This document shows positions 11,986-22,284 of a stretch of 64,000 bases of DNA, in pieces (the stretch's first letter is position 1; every line of letters begins with the position of its first letter). A model generated the notes under the pieces. That model saw only the letters and a list, made by a program, of their open reading frames with translations. It was not told where the DNA came from and ran no database searches. Origin of the DNA: Propionibacteriaceae bacterium (GTDB taxonomy: Bacteria; Actinomycetota; Actinomycetes; Propionibacteriales; Propionibacteriaceae); the NCBI GenBank assembly GCA_017306015.1, contig JAFKJK010000008.1, forward strand, positions 186,001 through 250,000, in the 5' to 3' direction. The translations under genes were made by a program, and so were the position numbers.

Positions 11986-13350
11986 ATGACATTCGACATC
12001 CTCTCCGCGAGCGCGCTGCTGGCGGTTCTCGTCGCCTACACGGGCATCTTCCTGCTGGGCAGGCGCAAGGTCGACTTCACCGCCAGGATCCTGGGGGCGA
12101 TGGCGGCCGGAGCGGTCATCGGGATCGCGTTCCAGGGGCATACCGACTGGGTGGTGCCGTTCGGCAAGATCTACGTCACCGTCCTTGGGGCCATCGTCAT
12201 CCCGCTGATCGCGGTCTCGATCCTCTCCAGCGTCACCTCGCTCGGCTCGGTGCAGCAGTTGAAGGGCATCGGGCTGAAGTCGGTCCTCTGGCTGATGGTC
12301 ACCAATGCGATCGCCATCGTCCTGACCATCGGGCTCGGGCTCGCGCTGGGGGTGGGCCGGAACGCCAACCTCAGCATCGAAGGCGTGGACGCGGCCAACT
12401 TCGAGAGTGCGACCGTCTCCTTCTCCGAGGTGCTGATCGGCTTCTTCCCGCGCAACATCGTCTACGACGCGGCCAACGACCACATCATCCCGGTGATCCT
12501 CTTCTCCGTGATGATCGCCGTCGCCTACGTGCTGGTCGCCAACCGTGACCGGCAACTCGTCCAGCCGTTCAAGGACCTGGTCGAGGCGACCAAGGCGATC
12601 ATCTTCAAGGCCGTCACGTTCGTGATCAGGCTGACGCCGTACGCCGTCCTCTCGCTGGTCGCGGTCCAGGCATCCCGGGGCTTCACCAACACCGGCATCA
12701 TCAGTTCGCTGCTGGTGATGCTCGCGGTGGCGTTCCTCGCCTTCGCGATCGACACCTGGCTGCTCAACGCCGTCCTGGTCAAGGCGTTCGCAAACCTTCC
12801 GCCGATCGCCTTCTTCCGCAAGATCGTGCCGGCCCAGGTGGTCGGCTTCTCCACCCAGTCGAGCACCGGCACCCTGCCGGTGACCACCCGGATCCTCACC
12901 GAGCGGATCGGGGTCAGTCCGGAGGTGGCCAACTTCACCGCGCCGCTCGGCACCACCATCGGGATGCCCGGCTGCGCCGGGATCTGGCCGGTGCTGACCG
13001 CGATCTACGGTGTCCACGGCCTCGGGCTCACCTACGGACTCAAGGACTACGCGATCCTCGCGGTGATGGCGCTGTTCGTGTCGCTGGGCACAGCCGGCGT
13101 CCCCGGAACGGCGACAGTGGTGACGGCCAGCGTGCTGACAGCGGTCGGGCTGCCCCTGGAGATCATGGTGCTCACCATCCCGATCTCGGCCATCGCCGAC
13201 ACGGGCCGGACGGCGACCAACATCACCGGGGCGATGGTGGCCTCGACCATCGTCGCCCACTCCGAACGCGAACTCGACCGAGACGTGTTCAACCAACTCG
13301 ACCACAGCCTCACCGAATCCGACCCCGCCGGCGTCCCGGCTCACGTCTAG
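11986..13350 (+). CDS. L-cystine symporter, TcyP-like (DAACS family)
   Basis: 454-residue membrane carrier with about eight hydrophobic segments and re-entrant loops of the dicarboxylate/amino acid:cation symporter family. The signature GFSTQSSTGTLPVTT is hairpin loop 1. The segment IGMPGCAGIWPVLTAI matches the GCAG-containing motif of TcyP/YdjN cystine carriers rather than the NMDGTA motif of glutamate and C4-dicarboxylate carriers. This makes import of L-cystine, driven by H+ or Na+, the most likely activity. It lies 64 bases behind the secreted single-cysteine protein and 11 bases before the anchored protein, so the three look like one transcription unit. Substrate is inferred from motif, not shown. 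Confidence 0.75.
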   Translation: MTFDILSASALLAVLVAYTGIFLLGRRKVDFTARILGAMAAGAVIGIAFQGHTDWVVPFGKIYVTVLGAIVIPLIAVSILSSVTSLGSVQQLKGIGLKSVLWLMVTNAIAIVLTIGLGLALGVGRNANLSIEGVDAANFESATVSFSEVLIGFFPRNIVYDAANDHIIPVILFSVMIAVAYVLVANRDRQLVQPFKDLVEATKAIIFKAVTFVIRLTPYAVLSLVAVQASRGFTNTGIISSLLVMLAVAFLAFAIDTWLLNAVLVKAFANLPPIAFFRKIVPAQVVGFSTQSSTGTLPVTTRILTERIGVSPEVANFTAPLGTTIGMPGCAGIWPVLTAIYGVHGLGLTYGLKDYAILAVMALFVSLGTAGVPGTATVVTASVLTAVGLPLEIMVLTIPISAIADTGRTATNITGAMVASTIVAHSERELDRDVFNQLDHSLTESDPAGVPAHV

Positions 13351-13361
13351 GAGAACCAGTC

Positions 13362-14297
13362 ATGACCACACCGAACCCCCGCTCGCGCGGCGGCCGCCTG
13401 CGCTCGCTGTTGATCGCACCGGTCGTCGGGATCGCACTCGGAGCCGGCGGCATCCTGCCGCTCTCGGCCGCCCTCGCCCACGCCGGCGACAACGACTACA
13501 CCCAGTGGGAGGACTGCGACTGGGACGGCTACGACGACCACACCGGGGTGAAGGTCCCTTGGCCGGGCTTCGACGGCACCAAGGGGGACACCCCGTCCGG
13601 GCCGTCGGACGCGTCGCAGACCGGCAAGAAGCAGGCGTCGGCCTCCGCATCGCCCGCCCCGGCGCGACCGTCGAGCGACTCGTCGAGCGGTACCTCGTCC
13701 GGGAACACCTCCAGCAAGGCCTCGCCGGGCAAGAAGACCAACCCGGGCAGGAAGGCCGATCCCAAGCCCTCCGCGACGACGACCGCGAAGGCGCGACCCA
13801 CCGCCAGCGCCAGCCCGACAGCGAAGGCCAGCCACCAGCCGTCGGTGACGCCGACACCGTCCGAGAGTCCAGAGACCGGCCCGGCCACACTGTCCCTGCA
13901 GGGGGACGGCAGGGTGACCGCGGGGGCGTCGCTGACGATCTCCGGGGCCGGGTTCGAGCCGGGCCAGGACGGGCTGAGCATCTCGCTGCAGTCCGTGCCG
14001 GGCGAGCTCGCCAGCGTCACCGCGGACGCGAGTGGGGGCTTCGAGGCCACCGTCCAGCTGCCCGGCGACGCGCCGGCGGGTGCGCAGACGCTCTCCGTGA
14101 CGCACGACGGTGCACAGGTGACCAGTCTCGGGCTGGACGTCGCGGAGTCCGTGGCCGTGGTGACCGCCAACTCACCGGCCCCGGCCGGGATCGACGAGGC
14201 CACCGTCGGTGTCGCCCTGCTCGCCGGGCTGGCGGTCTCCGGCGGTGGAGCGGTGGCCGCGTCGAGCCTGATCCGCAGGCGGAGGCGGCAACGCTGA
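13362..14297 (+). CDS. Membrane-anchored Ser/Thr/Pro-rich surface protein
   Basis: 311 residues. A signal peptide (cleavage near LAHA, residue 40) is followed by a short acidic segment [13 protein letters not shown] with the only cysteine. Then comes a low-complexity stalk rich in Ser, Pro, Ala, Thr and Lys (about residues 65-175). A compact beta-rich domain follows (about 178-265, starting [16 protein letters not shown]). A hydrophobic segment then ends in the positive tail RRRRRQR. This is the outline of a wall- or membrane-anchored surface protein, but no LPXTG sorting motif is seen. It starts 11 bases after the symporter gene, behind GGAGAACC. Function unknown; it may hold the secreted thioredoxin-like partner at the surface. 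Confidence 0.65.
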   Translation: MTTPNPRSRGGRLRSLLIAPVVGIALGAGGILPLSAALAHAGDNDYTQWEDCDWDGYDDHTGVKVPWPGFDGTKGDTPSGPSDASQTGKKQASASASPAPARPSSDSSSGTSSGNTSSKASPGKKTNPGRKADPKPSATTTAKARPTASASPTAKASHQPSVTPTPSESPETGPATLSLQGDGRVTAGASLTISGAGFEPGQDGLSISLQSVPGELASVTADASGGFEATVQLPGDAPAGAQTLSVTHDGAQVTSLGLDVAESVAVVTANSPAPAGIDEATVGVALLAGLAVSGGGAVAASSLIRRRRRQR

Positions 14298-14351
14298 CGC
14301 CTTCGCCGGGCCGGGCCACGTCGGCCCGGCCCGGACGCGCCAGGCGTTTTT
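14297..14351 (+). terminator. Terminator of the surface locus
   Basis: An inner perfect stem CCGGGCCGGGCC (14306-14317) with GGCCCGGCCCGG (14323-14334) is enclosed by ACGCCT (14297-14302) and AGGCGT (14342-14347), with a five-T run at 14347-14351. The last T residues are shared with the -35 box of the rpsL promoter. Confidence 0.85.
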
Positions 14352-14378
14352 GACGCTGGTCCGGGCAGAAGGTAACCT
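14350..14378 (+). promoter_or_regulatory. Promoter of the str operon (rpsL)
   Basis: TTGACG (14350-14355) and TAACCT (14373-14378) with a 17-base spacer. The -35 begins inside the T-tract of the preceding terminator. Start of transcription is expected near 14385, giving a leader of about 150 bases. A nearby TTGACA at 14378 has no matching -10. Confidence 0.65.
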
Positions 14379-14431
14379 TGACAGCTGTGTTCGGGCGACC
14401 GAACCATGCGTGCGTGCGCCGCGTCCGGCTT

Positions 14432-14466
14432 CATCCTTCGACAAGCTCAGGGAGCGATCTGAGTTG
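14432..14466 (+). repeat. Possible REP-like element in the rpsL leader
   Basis: Contains CCTTCGACAAGCTCAGGGA, a sequence I know as a dispersed extragenic repeat in many high-GC genomes, and ends with a CTCAG...CTGAG inverted repeat. A 12-base match, CCTTCGACAAGC, recurs at 63799-63810 before pgeF. Two partial copies in one window is weak support on its own. Confidence 0.4.
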
Positions 14467-14532
14467 ACGGGATCAGGCTGGTGGCGCGCGGTGCGCGCCA
14501 CCAGAAACCTGAACGGAAAGAGATACCAGCCG

Positions 14533-14904
14533 GTGCCCACCATCCAGCAGTTGGTCCGCAAGGGCCGCACTGACAAGGTCAGCAAGAACAAGACGCCCGC
14601 GCTCAAGGGTTCCCCGCAGCGCCGCGGCGTCTGCACCCGGGTGTACACCACCACGCCGAAGAAGCCGAACTCCGCGCTGCGCAAGGTCGCCCGCGTCCGG
14701 CTGTCGTCCGGCGTCGAGGTGACCGCGTACATCCCCGGTGTCGGCCACAACCTGCAGGAGCACTCGATGGTGCTCGTCCGCGGTGGCCGGGTCAAGGACC
14801 TTCCGGGTGTGCGCTACAAGATCATCCGCGGCTCGCTCGACACCCAGGGTGTGAAGAACCGCAAGCAGGCCCGCAGCCGCTACGGCGCGAAGAAGGAGAA
14901 GTAA
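14533..14904 (+). CDS. rpsL: 30S ribosomal protein S12
   Basis: Decoding-centre protein S12, 123 residues. GTG at 14533 is chosen because the product then begins [12 protein letters not shown], the conserved family start, behind GGAAAGAG. Lys43 (TPKKPNSA) and Lys88 ([11 protein letters not shown]) are both present, so the sequence carries no common streptomycin-resistance change. The TAA stop shares its last A with the ATG of rpsG, implying coupling. First gene of the str operon. Confidence 0.98.
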   Translation: MPTIQQLVRKGRTDKVSKNKTPALKGSPQRRGVCTRVYTTTPKKPNSALRKVARVRLSSGVEVTAYIPGVGHNLQEHSMVLVRGGRVKDLPGVRYKIIRGSLDTQGVKNRKQARSRYGAKKEK

Positions 14905-15374
14905 TGCCTCGCAAGGGTCCCGCCCCGAAGCGTCCCGTCGTCGTCGATCCGGTCTACGGCTCGCCCGTCGTCAGCCAGCTCGTCAGCAAGATCCTGCTGG
15001 ACGGCAAGAAGACGACCGCGCAGAGCATCGTCTACGACGCCCTGGAGGGCACCCGGACCAAGACCGGTGTCGACCCGGTGCAGACGCTGAAGAAGGCGCT
15101 CGACAACATCCGTCCCGCGCTGGAGGTCAAGAGCCGCCGGGTCGGTGGCGCCACCTACCAGGTGCCGGTCGAGGTGAAGCCCGGACGGGCCAACACCCTC
15201 GCCCTGCGGTGGCTGGTGAGCTTCTCCCGGCAGCGTCGCGAGAAGACCATGACCGAGCGGCTGATGAACGAGCTGCTGGACGCGTCCAACGGTCTCGGCG
15301 CGTCGGTGAAGCGCCGCGAGGACACCCACAAGATGGCCGAGGCGAACCGTGCGTTCGCCCACTACCGCTGGTGA
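14904..15374 (+). CDS. rpsG: 30S ribosomal protein S7
   Basis: Primary 16S rRNA binding protein of the small-subunit head, 156 residues. Family landmarks include the [11 protein letters not shown] start, [12 protein letters not shown] and the [20 protein letters not shown] end. The start codon overlaps the rpsL stop by one base. In other bacteria S7 autoregulates the str operon by binding the S12-S7 junction; here the junction is fully overlapped, so that mechanism would need a different site. Confidence 0.98.
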   Translation: MPRKGPAPKRPVVVDPVYGSPVVSQLVSKILLDGKKTTAQSIVYDALEGTRTKTGVDPVQTLKKALDNIRPALEVKSRRVGGATYQVPVEVKPGRANTLALRWLVSFSRQRREKTMTERLMNELLDASNGLGASVKRREDTHKMAEANRAFAHYRW

Positions 15375-15401
15375 CCAGAACCCGCGGATAGGACCGAGAC
15401 C

Positions 15402-15430
15402 CAGGGCACGGCGACACCAGCCGTGCCCTG
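15402..15430 (+). other. Hairpin between rpsG and fusA
   Basis: CAGGGCACGGC (15402-15412) pairs perfectly with GCCGTGCCCTG (15420-15430) across a 7-base loop. No T-run follows, so it is more likely a partial attenuator or processing site than a full terminator. Confidence 0.5.
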
Positions 15431-15499
15431 TGCCCTGAGAAGAACAGCCCCGAGGAGTCAGGGGCAGAGCACGAAGAAGAGAACGGAAGGTTGGCCCTC

Positions 15500-17614
<2,115 letters not shown>

Positions 17615-17647
17615 GTTTGACTCTCATCAGCCGGTAGAGAAAACTTG

Positions 17648-17682
17648 GCATGGTCGGCGTTTTGCGCCGGCCGTGACCATGC
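17648..17682 (+). other. Stem-loop in the tuf leader
   Basis: GCATGGTC (17648-17655) pairs with GACCATGC (17675-17682), with GGCG/CGCC stacked inside and a six-base bulge. A weak promoter-like pair (TTGACT 17617-17622, 17 bases, AAAACT 17640-17645) precedes it. The 130-base fusA-tuf gap may hold a separate tuf promoter with a structured leader. Confidence 0.4.
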
Positions 17683-17744
17683 AGTCAACCACTAGCAACG
17701 CCCCGCGAGCCCCGCGTGGCGACTGAACCGAAAGAGGAGCCCAA

Positions 17745-18938
<1,194 letters not shown>

Positions 18939-18953
18939 TCTGACCTGCACGCG

Positions 18954-18985
18954 ACAGCGCCGGTCCCGCGAGGGGCCGGCGCTGT
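18954..18985 (+). terminator. Terminator of the str operon
   Basis: ACAGCGCCGG (18954-18963) pairs with CCGGCGCTGT (18976-18985), extended inward by CCC/GGG and one wobble to a GCGA tetraloop. The T content downstream is low, as in many actinobacterial terminators. Confidence 0.75.
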
Positions 18986-19061
18986 TCGCGTTTCCGGTCG
19001 ACTACGCTGCCAGGATCTGGAGCGGGGGACCGGAGGATCCCGGAGCCAGGAAGGCAGGGCC

Positions 19062-19586
19062 ATGACGATCCACGACAGCCATCCCTTCGCCGACCCGCCG
19101 TCCGCGCGCGACGCCGTCCGTGCCCTGAGGGGACGGCTGGCTTCCGGGGTGACGCTGTGGACGGCGACCGGCGAGCGGCGTCCGGCCGGGCTGACCGTCT
19201 CGTCCGTCCTGGTCGCCAACGGGACGCCGGCGCGGCTGCTCGCGCTGCTCGACCCGCTGGCCGACCTGACCGACGCTCTGAAGTCCTCGGGGAGGGCCGC
19301 GGTGACCGTCCTCGGTGACGGGCAGCGTCAGCTCGCTGAGGTCTTCGCCGGAGCGGCCCCGGCACCCGGTGGTGCGTTCCGGCAGGCGGAGTTCACCGAG
19401 ACGGACTGGGGCCCGGTGCCAGCCGGTGCCGGTGTATGGGCCGGCGTCCGGCTTGAGGGAGTGGCCGAGGTGGGCTGGTCGCTCGTGGCCACGACCGTGG
19501 TCGAGCACGTCGTCGTCACCGGGGAGGACGACCCGCTCATCCATTACCGCGGTCGCTACCCGCGACTCGACGTCGAGCAGCGCTAG
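19062..19586 (+). CDS. Flavin reductase-like FMN-binding domain protein
   Basis: 174 residues. The conserved flavin reductase start DAVRALRGRLASGVTLWTA, then GLTVSSVLVANGTPARLLAL, places it in the FMN-binding split-barrel family. These proteins reduce flavin with NAD(P)H for a partner oxygenase, or simply bind FMN. The middle is less typical, since the usual SFVS and P motifs are altered, so the partner and reaction are unknown. ATG at 19062 follows AGGAAGGCAG. It stands alone between the str operon terminator and a convergent sugar kinase gene. Confidence 0.75.
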   Translation: MTIHDSHPFADPPSARDAVRALRGRLASGVTLWTATGERRPAGLTVSSVLVANGTPARLLALLDPLADLTDALKSSGRAAVTVLGDGQRQLAEVFAGAAPAPGGAFRQAEFTETDWGPVPAGAGVWAGVRLEGVAEVGWSLVATTVVEHVVVTGEDDPLIHYRGRYPRLDVEQR

Positions 19587-19595
19587 CGGTCCGGG

Positions 19596-20522
19596 TCAGG
19601 CGTCGATCGTCAGTTCCGCACGGGTCGGAGGGTTCGCGCCCGCCCGGGACACCGTGATCGCGGCGCAGGCCAGTGCGCGGGAGATGGCCGCGTTGAGCTG
19701 GGGCCAGTCGGCGAAGCGCAGCCGCTCGCGGGCCGCAGCCTCGCCGAGCAGGCCGGCGTCCAGCAGCCCGGAGATCAGCCCGGACATGAAAGAGTCACCG
19801 GCACCGACGGTGTCGACGACGGCCGCGGGCAGGGTCGGGAAGCGCTGGAGTTCGCCGGCGGCGAGCACCACGGCCTCCTGGCCGCCCTGGGTGACGGCAC
19901 AGACGCTCGGACCCATCGCTGCCCAGTCGGCGAGCACCTGCGGCAGCGGACGGCCGGGGTACAGCCAGCGGACGTCCTCGTCGGACGCCTTGACGACGTC
20001 GGCGAGCCGGATCAGCCGCTCGATTACCGGCCGGGCCGCTTCCGGGCTGCCCATCAGGGACGGTCGGGCGTTCGGGTCGTAGGAGATCGTCGCCCGATCG
20101 CGTGTCGATCGGACAAGCTCCCAGACCGCGTCGGCACCGGGAAGCAGGGTGCCCGCGATCGAGCCGGTGTGCAGGTGGCCGGTGGACGCCGCCGAGACCG
20201 CGGCGGCATCCAGCTGCCAGTCGAGGTCGAAGTCGTAGGTGGCCACGCCATCGGCGTCCAGGTGCGCGACGGCGGTCGGGGTGCGGGTTGCCGAGGTGCT
20301 GCCGGCGGCCAGGTCGACGCCCTCGGCCCGCATCAGGTCGGCGATCCGCCGTCCGCGCGCATCCGCGCCGATGTGGGTCGCGAGCCGCGTGGCGTGGCCG
20401 AGACGAGCCAGCCCGACGGCCACATTGGCCGGGCTGCCCCCGACGTGCTCGACGGGCTCGCCGCCATTGGGGACGACGATGTCGATCAGGGCTTCGCCGA
20501 CGACGGTGATCGGGGATGTCAT
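19596..20522 (-). CDS. PfkB-family sugar kinase
   Basis: 308 residues of the ribokinase/fructokinase fold. The N-terminal glycine motif GGSPANVAVGLARLG and the C-terminal catalytic motif DTVGAGDSFMSG (Asp as base) are intact. The beginning ITVVGEALIDIV and the sequence around HVGGSPAN fit fructokinase-like members best, but the sugar cannot be fixed from sequence. A TAGGGT -10 box (20530-20535) lies seven bases upstream of the ATG, predicting a leaderless mRNA. Converges with the flavin-reductase-like gene. Confidence 0.85.
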   Translation of the reverse strand: MTSPITVVGEALIDIVVPNGGEPVEHVGGSPANVAVGLARLGHATRLATHIGADARGRRIADLMRAEGVDLAAGSTSATRTPTAVAHLDADGVATYDFDLDWQLDAAAVSAASTGHLHTGSIAGTLLPGADAVWELVRSTRDRATISYDPNARPSLMGSPEAARPVIERLIRLADVVKASDEDVRWLYPGRPLPQVLADWAAMGPSVCAVTQGGQEAVVLAAGELQRFPTLPAAVVDTVGAGDSFMSGLISGLLDAGLLGEAAARERLRFADWPQLNAAISRALACAAITVSRAGANPPTRAELTIDA

Positions 20523-20543
20523 GCGGCAAACCCTAGCGTCGGC

Positions 20544-21455
20544 TCACGGGTGCAGCGCGATGCCGGTCAGGTCCGTGGACAGGTCCCACAGGCGCTCCCC
20601 GATGCCGGGGGATCCGGCTGGGCCCGGGAGCGGCACGGGGCCGGCCGGCCCGGCCGAGCCCCGGTGCCGCAGCGGACCGTAGTACGCCGACGGTTCCGAG
20701 GCCGTGGCGGCGAGCAGGATCGGCTGGGCGCCGTCGCCGGGCGACTGGATCGACCCGGTCAGCCGTCCGATCATCGTGACGAACGCGGGCGGCCCACCGG
20801 TGTCGAAGATGGCGGTTGCGCACCAGCCGGGGTGGGCGGGGACGGCGGTGACATCCACCTCCGCCTCGGCACACCGCCGGCGCAGCTCGGTTGCGAAGAC
20901 GACCGTCGCGAGCTTGGAGTCGCAGTAGGACTGGTAGGTCGACCCGGTCGGCCGGCCGAACCCCGCCTCGACCTTCCCGCGCTCGGACATGGTCGAGCCG
21001 AGCGTCACCACCCGGGCGCCGCCTGCTTCCCGCAGCGCTGGCCACAGGGACGCGGTGAGGGCCCAGGCCCCCAGATAGTTCACCCCCACCTGGAGATCGA
21101 AGCCGTCCGCGGTGCGGGCCTCCGGATCGTCGGTGCCGGTGCCGGCGTTGTTCACCAGCAGGTGCACGGGCCGTTCTCCGATCCGCGAGGCTGCCTCCGA
21201 GATGCTGGTCAGCGATCCGAGCTCGACGCGTTCCACCATGACAGCGGCGCCCGGGTGGCGCTCGTGGATGCGCGCCGCGGCGGCCGCGCCACGTGTCAGG
21301 TCGCGGACCGCGAGGACGACCTCTGCGCCCGCTCCGGCCAGCGCGGCGGCCGTGGCCAGCCCGATGCCGGCGCTGGCCCCGGTGACCACGGCTCGGCGAC
21401 CCCCGAGGTCATGGAGCGGCAGGGGCGGCAGTCGGTCGGCGATGGGGCGTGTCAT
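20544..21455 (-). CDS. Short-chain dehydrogenase/reductase
   Basis: 303 residues. Rossmann cofactor motif VVTGASAGIGLATA, NNAG motif (LLVNNAGTGTDD) and active-site YCDSK with an upstream Ser (GSTMSERG) are present. The layout resembles retinol-dehydrogenase-like or WW-domain oxidoreductase-like SDRs of actinobacteria; substrate unknown. It starts three bases after the SHOCT gene stop, so DUF6325, SHOCT and this gene are probably co-transcribed. Confidence 0.82.
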   Translation of the reverse strand: MTRPIADRLPPLPLHDLGGRRAVVTGASAGIGLATAAALAGAGAEVVLAVRDLTRGAAAAARIHERHPGAAVMVERVELGSLTSISEAASRIGERPVHLLVNNAGTGTDDPEARTADGFDLQVGVNYLGAWALTASLWPALREAGGARVVTLGSTMSERGKVEAGFGRPTGSTYQSYCDSKLATVVFATELRRRCAEAEVDVTAVPAHPGWCATAIFDTGGPPAFVTMIGRLTGSIQSPGDGAQPILLAATASEPSAYYGPLRHRGSAGPAGPVPLPGPAGSPGIGERLWDLSTDLTGIALHP

Positions 21456-21458
21456 GGG

Positions 21459-21767
21459 TCAGCCGGCGAGGATCAGCGCCTTCTTGGCTTCGAACTCGGC
21501 GTCGGTGAGGATGCCCGCCGCCCGCAGCTGGCCGAGTTGGGTGAGCTGGCCGAGCTTGCGGGCCATGGCGTCGTCGCCGGACGGAGCAGTCGGTGCCGGG
21601 GGAGTGTGCGGCGGCTCGGGAACCGGGGGCGCCACCGGAGCCGGGGCGGGTGCCTGTGCTGCGGCGGCCTGGTCGGCTGCGGCCCAGCGCCGTGCCTGGC
21701 GGCGCTGAACCTTGCCGTGCACGGAACTGGCAACGGCCATGTGGGTGGCGGTGCGAAGAAGGCTCAT
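21459..21767 (-). CDS. SHOCT domain protein
   Basis: 102 residues. A basic N-terminal region is followed by an Ala/Pro-rich linker (about residues 35-65) and a C-terminal SHOCT module ending QLRAAGILTDAEFEAKKALILAG. SHOCT is a short helical oligomerisation motif found in many unrelated actinobacterial proteins. It starts 15 bases after the DUF6325 gene, behind AGGAAC. The two families often occur side by side, which supports a shared but unknown role. Confidence 0.8.
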   Translation of the reverse strand: MSLLRTATHMAVASSVHGKVQRRQARRWAAADQAAAAQAPAPAPVAPPVPEPPHTPPAPTAPSGDDAMARKLGQLTQLGQLRAAGILTDAEFEAKKALILAG

Positions 21768-21782
21768 CGGTGAGGTTCCTGT

Positions 21783-22232
21783 TCAGTCGTCGGATTCGTT
21801 GTCGGTCAGCGCCTCGTCCAACTCGTCGAGGTCGAGAGTGCCGTCGAGCAGGAGCCGGGAACCGGACGCCTCGAACGCGTGCAGCGCGGACAGCAGGCCG
21901 AGGTGCTCGACCACCAGCACGGCCGTCACCTCGCCGTCGGCCAGTTCGGCGAGCAATGCCGCGGCGTCCTCGTCCGCGATCAGGCCGCTCTCGGCGCCGT
22001 CGAACTCGGCCAGGATCGCCGGCGGGTTCGCCAGGTCCTCGATGGCGAGGAACTCCGCCTCGTCGGCGGCGTTGCGGCGGACGAACTCCAGGTCCAGGAC
22101 GCGGATGGTGTGCGCCTCGACCGCGGCCAGCAGTGCCGTCCAGCCAGTGGCGTCGTCGTTCTCGGGCAGGGTCAGGGCGATGATCTCGACGGGGCCGAGA
22201 TGGTCGGCGAACCAGTCGTGCGAATCGGTCAT
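21783..22232 (-). CDS. DUF6325 family protein
   Basis: 149 residues, very acidic. It begins GPVEIIALTLPEND and carries the family pattern of a ferredoxin-like alpha/beta domain with a glycine-poor loop (LAELADGEVTAVLVVEHLGL). Related to the DUF1269-type family of small proteins of unknown function. A TAAGCT -10 box at 22239-22244 lies six bases before the ATG, predicting leaderless transcription of the DUF6325-SHOCT-SDR unit. Confidence 0.75.
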   Translation of the reverse strand: MTDSHDWFADHLGPVEIIALTLPENDDATGWTALLAAVEAHTIRVLDLEFVRRNAADEAEFLAIEDLANPPAILAEFDGAESGLIADEDAAALLAELADGEVTAVLVVEHLGLLSALHAFEASGSRLLLDGTLDLDELDEALTDNESDD

Positions 22233-22284
22233 GGCTGAAGCTTACGCAGGCGCGGCACACCGCGCTCCGAACGCCCGGCCCGGC

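Noticed and set aside
9471..14297. Sortase-anchored proteins
   Set aside because: No LPXTG-type motif is present in either surface protein, and no sortase gene is nearby.
14378..14406. TTGACA at 14378 as the rpsL promoter
   Set aside because: No acceptable -10 at 16-19 bases; the TTGACG/TAACCT pair just upstream fits far better.
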